Below are positions 27,612 to 36,836 of a stretch of 64,000 bases of DNA, one piece after another. Below the pieces are notes generated by a model. That model did not search any database, was not told the origin of the DNA, and saw only the letters and a program-made list of their open reading frames with translations. Made by a program: the position numbers and the translations under genes. Source of the stretch: Nitrospiraceae bacterium (GTDB lineage: Bacteria > Nitrospirota > Nitrospiria > Nitrospirales > UBA8639). The first letter of the stretch is position 1; each line of letters begins with the position of its first letter. Location of the stretch: positions 1 to 64,000 of the forward strand of contig JACKFF010000017.1 in NCBI GenBank assembly GCA_020632595.1, in the 5' to 3' direction.

Positions 27612-28685
27612 GTGTCGTTCTCATTCCGAACCCATTCTTCCCGAAAGACCTCCCGTCTCTTTTTTAGGCGGGTGGTCTACATGCCCACCGACCTTGATCC
27701 GTTTCGCACGCTCTTGAGCAGAATTATATTGGTGGTCATGCTGTTTTGTTTTTTGACGGGAATCCTGTGGTTGGATCGAAACGGGCTCAAGGATCAGATG
27801 GACGGAGAGGTCTCATTTTCAGATGTGATCTATTTCACGATGGTCACGGTGACCACGGTCGGCTATGGGGACATTGTGCCGGTCACTACACGGGCGCGCC
27901 TGATTGACGCATTAGTCGTGACGCCGGTCCGCATATTTTTATGGGTCATTTTTTTAGGGACCGCCTATCAATTGGCGTTTAGACAATTTACCGAGGTATT
28001 TCGCATGGCAAAACTCCAGAGATCTCTCGATCAACATGTCGTCATCTGCGGATTCGGGCATACCGGATACTCGACCGTCAAAGAACTGCTTGCCAAGGGC
28101 ACAAACCCCGACCATATCCTGGTCATCGATCCCGGTGAAGAACGAGTGCGCATCGCGGGAGAATTGGGAGTCGTGGCACTCCGAGGCGATGCGACGCAGG
28201 AAGGTCTGCTGAAATTTGGTGCGTTTCTTAATGAAGCCAAAGCCGTCATTATTTCGGCTGGGCGTGATGATACCAATGCACTCATTTTGTTAACTGTCCG
28301 CAATTTGAATTCCCGTTGCCGGGTGATTGTCAGTGCGAAGGAAGAAGAAAACGTCAAACTCTTTCGGCAAGGAGGGGCACAAACCATTATTTCCCCGGCC
28401 ACGTATGGCGGATATATGTTGGCGGCCGCGGTGGACCAACAATATTTGGCAGATTATTTAGAAGATTTTTTGACGGCGGGGGGAAAGGTCAATATCCAGG
28501 AGCGAACAGTGGAGAAGCAGGATGTCGGAAAGACGGCGTTGGATTTACAGCCGGATGTGCTCCTGCGAGTGTATCGCCAAGGAACGATTATTTCTCCCTG
28601 GGAATTTCAAAAAAGCCATAGACTGGAACAGGGCGACGTCATGTTATTGTTTAAGCCGGTTTCAGAGGATACGACTTCCGCTTGA
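27612..28685 (+). CDS. Two-TM potassium channel with RCK/TrkA-N regulatory domain
   Basis: 357 residues. One helix (IILVVMLFCFLTGILWL), a pore loop with the selectivity filter TVTTVGYGD, and a second helix are followed by an RCK/TrkA-N Rossmann domain (VVICGFGHTGYSTV, LVIDPGEERV, ALRGDATQE) and a TrkA-C domain at the end. This is the MthK/Kch-like layout, gated by nucleotides or ions. GTG 27612 (after AAAAGGAAAA) or ATG 27681 could be the start. It follows the SLC13 gene closely and likely forms an operon with it. Confidence 0.9.
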   Translation: MSFSFRTHSSRKTSRLFFRRVVYMPTDLDPFRTLLSRIILVVMLFCFLTGILWLDRNGLKDQMDGEVSFSDVIYFTMVTVTTVGYGDIVPVTTRARLIDALVVTPVRIFLWVIFLGTAYQLAFRQFTEVFRMAKLQRSLDQHVVICGFGHTGYSTVKELLAKGTNPDHILVIDPGEERVRIAGELGVVALRGDATQEGLLKFGAFLNEAKAVIISAGRDDTNALILLTVRNLNSRCRVIVSAKEEENVKLFRQGGAQTIISPATYGGYMLAAAVDQQYLADYLEDFLTAGGKVNIQERTVEKQDVGKTALDLQPDVLLRVYRQGTIISPWEFQKSHRLEQGDVMLLFKPVSEDTTSA

Positions 28686-28703
28686 AGGCACTCCCTCCCA
28701 TTC

Positions 28704-29492
28704 CTAGAAGAGGAGTGGTCTTGCGTTGGCCAGGATTAATAAAATTCCGATGACCCCGATTAAGATGGCCACGCCCCGTCTCAAACGGTGAGCAGGAATT
28801 GCCTGAGTGACTTGTGAGCCAAACAGTAATCCGAGAAGGCTGCCGAGTAACACTAATCCTGTTAGCACTATATCCAGGTGTGCCCCCTTGAAATGGCCGA
28901 CTACCCCGCCGATGGAAATAAGGGCAATGATCAAAAGTGATGTGCCAATCGCTAAGCGAATGGGAAACCCCATGAGAAACATCAAGGCGGGCACAATAAG
29001 AAACCCTCCTCCGACTCCAAAAAATCCGGTCAATAGGCCAACTCCCCATCCAAACGTGAGGGCTTTCAACGAACAGCGCCAGGAGAAATCTTTCGCGCAT
29101 CCGCTCGGGACGTCATTGTGTTCCCTTTCATCATTTTTCCAAAACGTCCACATGCTAATAAACAGGAGCAGATTGCCAAATGCAAAAAGGACCAGGGAGT
29201 CTGGAACGAGTTGGTGGCCATGAGCCCCAGCCCAAGCACCGATCATACCGGTCAGACTGAATAAAATAGCAGAGACAAAGTGAACACGTTGCTGCCGGCT
29301 TTCATGCCATGCCCCAAAGAGTGCTGAATAGCCAACGACGATAAGTGACATGGTTGTGGCATTTTGAACCGGTACGCCAACGACATAAACCAATAAGGGA
29401 ATGGCCACTAATGATCCTCCCCCTCCTGTAGCCCCTAACAGCATACCGACGATCCCACCAGACAGAAGCGCCAACAGATAGTGGAAGTCCAT
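28704..29492 (-). CDS. TauE/SafE-family sulfite/organosulfonate exporter-like membrane protein
   Basis: 262 residues, about eight helices in two halves. Each half starts with the family's Gly-rich motif: MLLGATGGGGSLVAIPLL and GLLTGFFGVGGGFLIVPAL, with NATTMSLIVVG and AIGTSLLIIAL following. Members export sulfite, sulfoacetate or similar anions, and one sits with cstB in the Staphylococcus cst operon. Here it lies 15 kb from the CstB-like gene and 1.5 kb from the sulfur island's histidine kinase. It is convergent with the K+ channel gene. Confidence 0.88.
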   Translation of the reverse strand: MDFHYLLALLSGGIVGMLLGATGGGGSLVAIPLLVYVVGVPVQNATTMSLIVVGYSALFGAWHESRQQRVHFVSAILFSLTGMIGAWAGAHGHQLVPDSLVLFAFGNLLLFISMWTFWKNDEREHNDVPSGCAKDFSWRCSLKALTFGWGVGLLTGFFGVGGGFLIVPALMFLMGFPIRLAIGTSLLIIALISIGGVVGHFKGAHLDIVLTGLVLLGSLLGLLFGSQVTQAIPAHRLRRGVAILIGVIGILLILANARPLLF

Positions 29493-31023
29493 GAGAAATT
29501 AAGTTGAAAGCCGAACGGATGAAAGAATAAGGCCTGAGGCGTGCGCCATGCTTTAACTAGCCACGGGGAATATATAAACAAGCATAATCGGCAATGAATT
29601 GTTGCAGGAAGAACGATGAGAGCACATAGGAGACGCCTGTGTTTTCTCCTCCCTTGGTTGGCATGAAAAGATGTATCATCTATTTTTCACAAAATAACCA
29701 ATCTATGACCCTGCTTAACCGGATCTTTTTGAGTTTGCAAATGCTATGCATATCCTCCAGCTTCAGGAGCCACCACACCCATTGCACTAAGGCTAAGGTT
29801 GGAACCGTTCATCCCACAGGACGTAAGACTTATCAAGGCCATGTGGATACGTAATTAGACCGCATATCGGTCATGAAATCCCCCTAGTATGAATAGAAAA
29901 TTATGTAAAGGGAAGTGTGGGTTCATTGTATGGGGAGAAATCAAATGAGACAAGGGTTCTCGTGGCGGACGAAGGTATTCTCCCCATTCCCTTTTTCGAT
30001 GATTGGTCGTACTCATGAGTGATTAAGGCTTTCCAGTGCGTGACACATGCAGTTGCTTGAAAGTCACCTGAATAGTACAGATTGACCGGCAGGCAAAACA
30101 TCATTCCGGTTGTGCCCAAGGCTTGTAGGCCTGGCCGAAGGGAAATCTTTCACGAATGGGTTGGCCAGGATCTCCATCAATGAGTGCTTCTGAAAAAACC
30201 TCATTCTCTGGGGATATATGGGGATAACCCATCGCTCCCGGATGCAGAAGTTTCGGTTTTTGGGTGGAAGGTTGGTTCATTGCATAGAGCGGGTGGCGAG
30301 CTGAGTTGGTGAATGAAGGGCGGTTTGGCCGTTCTTGTATTGTCGTCTAGATCATGTTTGGTCTCGGGATGGCGGCACTGCATTTTCTTGACCGCGATCA
30401 AGTCTCAATTCCAAAGCCTCGTTTTTGCTCCCGGGCATACACAACACGATCATTTTGCGGTCTGTTCTTCTTTCAATGAAGAATGTGTTCTCAAGTTTAT
30501 CCCTTGTATTCTCCACGTGGAACTGGCTGGAATAACATCCCCTGCCCATGACCGTCACGTGTAATATTGCTACGGTCGTGGGCAATGCTCATCTCGACGC
30601 TCATCCCCGTAATCTTCATTTTCCCCATTGTTTCATAGGTCTAAGGGATCGTAATGCTGTATTGGATGGTGTCAGCTAAGGTTTATACTCATCCCAAGGC
30701 GTTGTATGGATGGGGCCAAGTTAGCCCGATTTGCCACAGCCCGATCATCCCAAAATGGACCATACAGAAAGGCCTGGCATGCCATCGGAGTTGCTTTGTT
30801 CCTACGAGTGCCACAAGGATCAATCAGAGAGGAAAAGAGGAAAGTCTGATGGGTATCGATTTGTGATTTGGTGCAGGGAAATGAGGGGGAACTCGTAGTG
30901 AGAGAAGGGCGCTTTGAGACCGAAACGGATCTCAGCAATAGCGGGTTAGAAAATCAATGGAGGCAATTTCCTCCATTTTCAGACTGGGTAAAGTATGACT
31001 CTTTCTCGTATCGCATGATCATG
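29493..31023. other. Long intergenic region with possible coding remnants
   Basis: About 1.5 kb without a gene I can call firmly. On the minus strand several short frames read like protein: about 30500-30620 (MKITGMSVEMSIAHDRSN), 30350-30585 (DRKMIVLCMPGSKNEALE) and the 59-codon frame at 30101-30280, in different phases. This suggests either several small genes or a decayed region. No transposase or tRNA is seen. Confidence 0.45.
30101..30280 (-). CDS. Possible small protein of 59 residues
   Basis: The ATG at 30280 opens a 59-codon frame that starts MNQPSTQKPKLLHPGAMGYP and ends FGQAYKPWAQPE. The composition (Pro, charged and aromatic residues, no low-quality runs) is protein-like, and the same frame is open for 20-odd codons upstream. 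There is no clear ribosome-binding site, so it may be the end of a decayed gene. No family is recognised. Confidence 0.35.
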   Translation of the reverse strand: MNQPSTQKPKLLHPGAMGYPHISPENEVFSEALIDGDPGQPIRERFPFGQAYKPWAQPE

Positions 31024-32634
31024 TCATGATTTTCCAGACTTGGCTGGAGATGAAGCCGTTTGAGTTATGGGAAGGACAAGACGAAATGTTGTTCCGTGGC
31101 CCTCTTCACTTTCGACCCTAATGTGACCGTGATGGAGGTCAATGGCATCTTTCACAATTTTTGTGCCGAGGCCCGTTCCTTCTTTTTTGGTGCTAATGGC
31201 CTGAGCGGTAAAGAGGCGGTCTCGAACTTCAGGCGGCATGCCTTTCCCGGTATCGGCTACCGTCATCTCTACGGTATCCGGGCGGGGTCCCGGAGATCCG
31301 CCGACCGTGACTGATCCTCCACGGGGAACTTCCGGGATGGCATTATTGATGAGATTGTAAAAGGCGTTGAACAGGCGACGTTCATCTGCATCAATAACAG
31401 GGAGGGCATCAAGGCCATCGGTCAGAAGGGTAATCCCTTTTTCTGCTGCATAGGTGCGAAGCGTATCCAGCACTCCATCTACAATGCTCGCAAGGCGGCA
31501 GGGAGTAAAATGTGGTGGACTGGTGACACCTTTGACGGCATCAGCAATTTCCCGCACACGGTCCTGAATCCGTCGGGCATTGGTGACGATCATTCGTATC
31601 AGATCCAGACTGTTAGTATAACTGGCTTCCGCCCCTTTGGCCTTTTCCTTAATTAACAGGGGAAACTGCTCGTCCAATTCATCCTTTAATAAATCTGCTC
31701 CCGACAACACTGGCATCAACATATTTTTGATATCGTGCCCGATATCTCCGAGGACTCTGGTTACTTCCGCGAGTTTGGCTTCCTCCAACAATTGAGCGGC
31801 CATACGTTTCTTTTCAGTAATATCCTGAAAAGTGACCACAGCCCCCGCCAAATTTCCCTCGTTATCCCAGATGGGGGTGCTTGTATACCGCGCAGGAAAG
31901 CTTGTCCCATCTTTTTTCCAGAACACTTCGTCCTCACCCTGGTGGACCAATCCATCCTTATAGGCCCTATAAATGGGGCATTCTTCGGCAGGATAAGTGG
32001 AACCGTCAGCTTTGGTATGGTGCCAGGTGCGGTGACTGGGTTTTCCAAATAACTCCCCAGGTTCATATCCTAACAATCTGTTGGCAGCCGGATTCACAAA
32101 GGTATGGTTGCCTTCGAGGTCCAACCCGAAAATGCCTTCACCAGCGGCCTGTAAAATCATATCGTTGTGTCGACGAAATTGTTCAAGGGATTTTTCGCAT
32201 TGTCGGCGATAGGTAATATCTTGAAAAATGACAACGGCGCCGACAAGGACCCCTTCATGGCGAATCGGTGTGCTGGAATATTCGACGGGGAAACTTGTGC
32301 CATTTTTTCGCCAAAACACTTCGTTGTCCCCTCGATGCACCTGGCCATCCTTGTATGTCGCATAGTTGGGACATTCTTCCTGTGGGTAGGGAGTGCCATC
32401 GGCTTTGGTGTGGTGCCAAAGGGAATGGCTGGGTTGGCCGATTAATTCCTGGGGTTCATAGCCCAACATTTTCGCTGCTGCAGGATTCACAAAGGTGTGT
32501 CGGCCGTCGAGATCCAGCCCAAAGATGCCTTCACCTGCGGCCTGTAAGATGAGGGCGTGGTGTTGTTCAAGATGTTTCAGCATTTGTGAAAGGTCCGTCT
32601 TGTCCTGCTGTATATTCTCTGGTGCTATGGACAT
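31024..32634 (-). CDS. Sensor histidine kinase with two duplicated PAS domains
   Basis: 536 residues, no membrane helix, so cytosolic. Two PAS domains (about residues 20-145 and 150-275) are recent duplicates: both have LQAAGEGIFGLDL, FVNPAA, LGYEP, WHHTKADG, EECP, YKDG and EVFW.K.GTSFP. Each has one Cys in the EECP motif. The H box is GDIGHDIKNMLMP, with an intact His. The ATPase shows FYNLINNAIPEV, DTGKGMPPEV and GTGLGTKIVKDA. It probably partners the stand-alone response regulator at 34453-34899. The ribosome-binding site is GAGGA before the ATG. A palindrome and a hairpin lie just upstream. Confidence 0.9.
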   Translation of the reverse strand: MSIAPENIQQDKTDLSQMLKHLEQHHALILQAAGEGIFGLDLDGRHTFVNPAAAKMLGYEPQELIGQPSHSLWHHTKADGTPYPQEECPNYATYKDGQVHRGDNEVFWRKNGTSFPVEYSSTPIRHEGVLVGAVVIFQDITYRRQCEKSLEQFRRHNDMILQAAGEGIFGLDLEGNHTFVNPAANRLLGYEPGELFGKPSHRTWHHTKADGSTYPAEECPIYRAYKDGLVHQGEDEVFWKKDGTSFPARYTSTPIWDNEGNLAGAVVTFQDITEKKRMAAQLLEEAKLAEVTRVLGDIGHDIKNMLMPVLSGADLLKDELDEQFPLLIKEKAKGAEASYTNSLDLIRMIVTNARRIQDRVREIADAVKGVTSPPHFTPCRLASIVDGVLDTLRTYAAEKGITLLTDGLDALPVIDADERRLFNAFYNLINNAIPEVPRGGSVTVGGSPGPRPDTVEMTVADTGKGMPPEVRDRLFTAQAISTKKEGTGLGTKIVKDAIDLHHGHIRVESEEGHGTTFRLVLPITQTASSPAKSGKS

Positions 32635-32657
32635 CCTGGTTTTCCTCTTTGGAGTCA

Positions 32658-32684
32658 GGGACTGGAACGGTTATCTCCAGTCCC
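32658..32684 (-). other. Perfect 9-bp hairpin in the leader of the PAS kinase gene
   Basis: GGGACTGGA, a 9-base loop and TCCAGTCCC lie 24-50 bases before the kinase start. No T-run follows on either strand, so it is more likely a leader structure or the 3' end of the cytochrome transcript than a classic terminator. Confidence 0.5.
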
Positions 32685-32690
32685 CAAAAT

Positions 32691-32704
32691 GTTGACTTGT
32701 CAAC
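32691..32704. promoter_or_regulatory. 14-bp palindrome GTTGAC-TT-GTCAAC, possible regulator site
   Basis: A perfect inverted repeat with the same half-site length and 2-bp spacer as the GTTAAC-N2-GTTAAC elements at 35092 and 46099, differing by one base per half-site. It lies between the tetraheme cytochrome stop and the kinase start. No sigma54 promoter is visible downstream of it, so the link to the other two is tentative. Confidence 0.4.
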
Positions 32705-32737
32705 CTAAAGTGAAAGTGTCTAAATGCCAATTTCAGG

Positions 32738-34171
32738 TTATTTGGCCAAAGTCCGGAGGTACTGAATCAATTGCCAGACTTGTTCATCGGGCATACCGGA
32801 AAAGGCCATCATGCCGGTTCCTGCGGATCCGTTTTTGATAATCCAATACAGTTGCCCGTCAGAAATGTCTTTCATCGTTTCTCCACAGGTAAAGTTTCGA
32901 GGATGTGGATTCAACGCTGCGCCCATGGGTCCTTGCCCGTCACCTTTATCGCCATGACATTGCTTGCAGGCCAAGGGTTGAGCGGTTTCGTGATACAGCT
33001 TTTCTCCCACCTTGATGTGCTCTTGGGAGGCGGGTAACGGACTGGTCATATTACGAAATTTTCCAGGCGCCTGTTTCGTGTTGCGTGGTTGTGGACAGAC
33101 TCCTGATGGTCCTCCGGATGATGAAGCCGCGCTGGCCATCTCCGGGGCACCTTTAAACGTGGTCTTTAAATAGGCAATGACATCGGATACGCCTTCAGTC
33201 CCGCCTATGGTCAGTCCCCAATACGGCATCATAGAAGACTTCCCAACAGATTTCCCCCCGTAATAGATCACGTTATACAAATAATCGAGAGGGATTTTTT
33301 CAAAGGGAATATTGGCATGCACCGCCGGTTTGGGTTCCAAGCCTGAAGCCGCCGGGCCATCCCCTTTGCCCTCCGCCCCATGACATTGTGCACAATATTC
33401 CTGATAAATTTTGGCCCCGTTTTCGACATTCGGGTGGTCGAAATCGGCGCTCTTCCATGGTTCAAAATAGGGGAAATCCTCATTCCCTCGGGTGGCGATA
33501 AACCCTGTGACATATCGCAGCCCCAATGCACTGACGTCCCCGACAAACTCTCCACTGTGTGGCACGAAGTCTGGGGGATCGGAATTGAATCGATAAATCC
33601 AATCAGCCTTCAGCCTTTTCCCCGAATTAAAGAATGAGGCGCTTTGCGGGCCACCGGTCTTTTTCCCATCCACCATAATCTGATGACAGCCAATGCAGGA
33701 ATGTTGAACAAAGATTTCCTCTCCAAACTTTGCCTCCTGTTTACTAAAGGTCGACATATCAATGGACCCCGGTTTCACTCGCGGGTCTTGTAGGTGTGTC
33801 TCAAAATAGTCGGCAATGGCTTCAGCTTCCTGTTGAGAGACGGCCATGTGCTGGTCAGGTTGCTGGCCCTGATCCCAACGGTAACTCTTGGCATACAGCA
33901 TCGGTTCTTTCCCTGTCAGCCATCCAATGAGCCACTCACGTTGAAACTTGCTGCCCCCCCACATCAGATCCGGCGCTTTCAAATTGAAGCGACTCTCTCC
34001 TTCACCTTGAAACTTGTGGCAGGTGGAGCAGGTGGTGCTGATCAGGGATTCCGCATCTGTTCCGTCAGCGGCAAACAGGGGACCGGGAACATAGAGACAG
34101 AGAAGGATGCCCACCGTGAGTACGAGAGCATGGCCTTGACTACGTAAATGGACACTCCTCCTGTGAGTCAT
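32738..34171 (-). CDS. Periplasmic tetraheme cytochrome c
   Basis: The ATG at 34171 follows GGAGGG at 7 bases and gives 477 residues with a signal peptide (LVLTVGILLCLYVPGPLFAA). Four CxxCH haem sites occur: CSTCH (about 48), CIGCH (159), CAQCH (260) and CKQCH (402). The last two are class I cytochrome domains with GxGDGP-type loops and candidate Met ligands (MMPYW; MMAFSGM). The C-terminal module (PRNFT...DGQLYWIIKNGSAGTGM) is repeated in the monoheme cytochrome at 42072. It is probably an electron carrier between periplasmic dehydrogenases such as SorA and a terminal oxidase. In-frame sequence upstream to 34222 is not needed. Confidence 0.9.
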   Translation of the reverse strand: MTHRRSVHLRSQGHALVLTVGILLCLYVPGPLFAADGTDAESLISTTCSTCHKFQGEGESRFNLKAPDLMWGGSKFQREWLIGWLTGKEPMLYAKSYRWDQGQQPDQHMAVSQQEAEAIADYFETHLQDPRVKPGSIDMSTFSKQEAKFGEEIFVQHSCIGCHQIMVDGKKTGGPQSASFFNSGKRLKADWIYRFNSDPPDFVPHSGEFVGDVSALGLRYVTGFIATRGNEDFPYFEPWKSADFDHPNVENGAKIYQEYCAQCHGAEGKGDGPAASGLEPKPAVHANIPFEKIPLDYLYNVIYYGGKSVGKSSMMPYWGLTIGGTEGVSDVIAYLKTTFKGAPEMASAASSSGGPSGVCPQPRNTKQAPGKFRNMTSPLPASQEHIKVGEKLYHETAQPLACKQCHGDKGDGQGPMGAALNPHPRNFTCGETMKDISDGQLYWIIKNGSAGTGMMAFSGMPDEQVWQLIQYLRTLAK

Positions 34172-34452
34172 AAAAAAACCCTCCATAAGTAATTGGTGAA
34201 GAAAGACAAGAATTCTTATCATGTTTGGGGTTTTGTAATTTAAAAGAAATTTTTTTGAACATTCCTATGGGGAAAAATTCCTCATCCCAAGCATATCTAC
34301 ATTGGGGTATTTTGACTCATAAAACCCATTCTCAGTACTTTCCTAATAGAGAGGAAGCAAAATCAACACCAAATGGCAAGGCTAAAGATGTACTCATAGT
34401 TTTCCCATATCGATAGACCTTTTGCCTCAAAAAGAGGGAGGAAGGCTCCCTC

Positions 34453-34899
34453 TTATAAACGGTTGATCTCCCGTTCTTCCATGGCCTTCGCAACCGCAGT
34501 CAGAAGTTTTTCTTTTTCAACCGGTTTGACCAAATAGTCAATAATCCCATTCTTCATCAAGGATGTGGCCATGATTAAATCCGGGAATCCGGTAAGCACA
34601 ATCAAGGATACATGCGGGAATTCATTTTGAAAAAACTGAATAGCCTCCAGTCCATTCAGCTTGGGCATTCGGATGTCGGTGAGGATCACGTCTAGTAACA
34701 GAGGGTTTTCACCATTTTTGATTTCTTGTACTGCCTGTTGACCGTCTTCGGCCTCAATCACATCATAGCCGGCTTTTTCCAATGACAACCTCACAACTTT
34801 GCGAACATCCGGTTCGTCATCGACTACCAAGATCCGGCCCAAGGATGTTTGACCGCTGAACATGGCCGCTGTTCGAGATTGACTGGCTGTTTGTTCCAT
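34453..34899 (-). CDS. Stand-alone response regulator receiver protein
   Basis: 148 residues: a single receiver domain with the acidic pair DD (27-28), phospho-acceptor D75 in VILTDIRMPK, the switch Thr in LIVLTGF and the conserved Lys in LVKPVEKEK. There is no output domain, so it acts by phosphotransfer or protein contact. GGAGGG lies 5-6 bases before the ATG. An excellent sigma54 promoter (34968-34982) and an upstream element (35092-35105) precede it. The PAS kinase at 31024-32634 and the sigma54 activator at 46120-47505 are its likely circuit partners. Confidence 0.92.
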   Translation of the reverse strand: MEQTASQSRTAAMFSGQTSLGRILVVDDEPDVRKVVRLSLEKAGYDVIEAEDGQQAVQEIKNGENPLLLDVILTDIRMPKLNGLEAIQFFQNEFPHVSLIVLTGFPDLIMATSLMKNGIIDYLVKPVEKEKLLTAVAKAMEEREINRL

Positions 34900-34967
34900 G
34901 AGGACCCTCCTTCGGTAAAATTTGTTAAGACACCTTTCGATTTCTCTTCTTCATGCCAATAACAACA

Positions 34968-34982
34968 GCAAATCAAATGCCA
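34968..34982 (-). promoter_or_regulatory. Sigma54 (-24/-12) promoter of the response regulator gene
   Basis: On the minus strand this reads TGGCATTTGATTTGC, which fits the consensus TGGCAYRNNNNTTGC at every position but the R, with the required GG-N10-GC spacing. It is about 70 bases upstream of the start codon. The shared GTTAAC element lies 109 bp further upstream. Confidence 0.75.
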
Positions 34983-35091
34983 CATGAAATAAGTGACAAA
35001 AATGTAAATAACATCAATTGTTTACAGTGAAATGTGCAATGTGTAGCAACGAAAAATATGGTGGAATGTTAAGCCTGATTTAACGGATGGA

Positions 35092-35105
35092 GTTAACACG
35101 TTAAC
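35092..35105. promoter_or_regulatory. GTTAAC-AC-GTTAAC element, candidate sigma54 enhancer site
   Basis: GTTAACACGTTAAC is the exact reverse complement of the element at 46099-46112, and the shared match extends to 15 bases. It is placed 109 bp upstream of a sigma54 promoter, a normal distance for an activator-binding site. Confidence 0.65.
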
Positions 35106-35157
35106 TGCTCAGGCTTTCAAAGATTTACTGGTTTGGTTGGATTGAGGGAATCGAGTT

Positions 35158-36819
35158 TTATTGAGGAAAGCTTAAATAGCCACCGGTGAGGTTGAAGACC
35201 TGGGTGAAGCCATGCTGGAGGAGAATGCGTGCCGCGAGATACCCGCGTAATCCGACACGACAATAAACGACGGTTTCCTGAGAGGGATCCAGTTGCTGAA
35301 GATGGTCTCTCAGTTCATCAATCGGAATGAGTCGGGCATGAGGAATGTGAGCTTCTTGATATTCGTCCGTGGTCCGGACATCTAATAACTGGAGGGCGGG
35401 GTTCGTCAGCAATTTCTTTTGTAATTCTTTCCCCGTGAGCGTGTTGACCTCACCGCGTAGCGTATTGGCGGCGACGAAACCCGCCATAATGACCGGTCCT
35501 TTGGCCGAATTAAATTGAGGGGCATAGGCCAAATCCAATTGTTCCAAATCCTGGACGTTCAATTTGGCATGTATGGCGGTGGCCAACACATCAATGCGTT
35601 TATCGACGCCCTGATCACCCACAATTTGAGCACCTAATAATTTGCCGGTCTGTTGCTCGACGACTAATTTCATGTGCAGCGCTTCTGCTCCAGGATAATA
35701 CTCTGCGTGATCCAAGGGGTGGGTGAGGGAGAGAAAGTACTTCAACCCATAGGCCTCGGCTTCGTCTGCGCTTAATCCCGTTTTGGCAGCGGTGATACCC
35801 ATGCTCTCGACAATGGCCGTTCCCAGTGCACCATGAAACTGTAAGTCTCCGCCGGCAGCATTGGCTCCGGCGACCCTCCCCTGCTTATTGGCCGGCCCGG
35901 CTAAAGGAATTCTTGCGTGTTGGCCGGTCACCAGATTGATGGTTTCGACCGCATCACCCGCTGCATAAATAGTAGGGTCAGAAGTTTGCTGTCGTGTGTT
36001 CACGGCAATGCCTCCTGCTGGCCCGATTTCAAGCCCCGCCGTTCTGGCAAGCTGGAGCTCCGGTCTGACGCCGATCGAAAGAATGGCGAGGTCCATCGGC
36101 ACCCGTGTTCCGCTTTCCAATTCCGCTTCTTTGGCGAGGTCCCCCTCCTGCCGAAATCCGTTGATACCGTCACCCGCAATAATCTTTACTCCCTTTTCTT
36201 GCAGGTGATGCGCCACCAGGGTGGCCATGTCCTGATCAAAAGGAGGTAGAATTTGAGGAGCTTTTTCTATGATTGTCACGGTCAATCCAAGGCCCATCAG
36301 GGCTTCGGCCGTTTCCAGTCCAATAAACCCTCCTCCAATAACCAAGGCTTCCTGAGAAGGGTGGGTGGCGAGAAAGGTTTTAATGGCATCAGAGTCAGGA
36401 ACGGTTTTGACGGTAAAGATATTCCTGGCGGGAATGCCGGGTATGTCGGGCATGATTGCTCCGGCACCGGGTGCCAGAATGAGTGTGTCGTAGGGGTGAG
36501 AAGTGATTTTTTGAGTCATCAAGTTTTTCACCTGCACGCACTTCGCCCTTCGGTCTATGTGAAGGACTTCGTGTAACACGTGGACCCGGACTCTGAATCG
36601 TTTCCAAAACCGTTCCGGGGTTTGAAGTAGGAGATCATCACGATCCGGAATGGTCTTTCCCACATAGTACGGGAGGCCACAGTTGGCAAAGGATACATAG
36701 GGCCCCTTTTCAAACATCACAATGTTTGCCGTTTCGTTGGTTCGACGCGCCTTAGCGGCCGCGCTGGCTCCGCCGGCCACTCCACCGACAATAATGATGT
36801 TGCGGGACATGCTCCTCAC
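35158..36819 (-). CDS. CoA-disulfide/persulfide reductase fused to rhodanese (CoADR-Rhd)
   Basis: 553 residues. An N-terminal FAD/NAD(P) disulfide oxidoreductase (IVGGVAGGASAAAKARR; active Cys near residue 47 in SFANCGLPYYVG; NAD motif VIGGGFIGLETAEAL; FAD motif IYAAGDAVE) is followed by a C-terminal rhodanese domain (LLDVRTTDEYQEAHIP; active loop CRVGLRGY). This fusion is known from NADH-dependent persulfide reductases and CoA disulfide reductases of sulfur-metabolising bacteria. It would reduce CoA or small-thiol persulfides and polysulfides to sulfide. The start is GTG 36819 (after GGGAG) or ATG 36810. It lies 17 bases after pyruvate kinase on the same strand. Confidence 0.93.
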   Translation of the reverse strand: MRSMSRNIIIVGGVAGGASAAAKARRTNETANIVMFEKGPYVSFANCGLPYYVGKTIPDRDDLLLQTPERFWKRFRVRVHVLHEVLHIDRRAKCVQVKNLMTQKITSHPYDTLILAPGAGAIMPDIPGIPARNIFTVKTVPDSDAIKTFLATHPSQEALVIGGGFIGLETAEALMGLGLTVTIIEKAPQILPPFDQDMATLVAHHLQEKGVKIIAGDGINGFRQEGDLAKEAELESGTRVPMDLAILSIGVRPELQLARTAGLEIGPAGGIAVNTRQQTSDPTIYAAGDAVETINLVTGQHARIPLAGPANKQGRVAGANAAGGDLQFHGALGTAIVESMGITAAKTGLSADEAEAYGLKYFLSLTHPLDHAEYYPGAEALHMKLVVEQQTGKLLGAQIVGDQGVDKRIDVLATAIHAKLNVQDLEQLDLAYAPQFNSAKGPVIMAGFVAANTLRGEVNTLTGKELQKKLLTNPALQLLDVRTTDEYQEAHIPHARLIPIDELRDHLQQLDPSQETVVYCRVGLRGYLAARILLQHGFTQVFNLTGGYLSFPQ

Positions 36820-36836
36820 GTACTCCCAGCAGAAAT

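Noticed and set aside
34357..34371. Possible sigma54 promoter of the tetraheme cytochrome (TGGTGTTGATTTTGC)
   Set aside because: GG-N10-GC is kept, but the CAC part is lost and no GTTAAC element is found upstream, so it is too weak to list.
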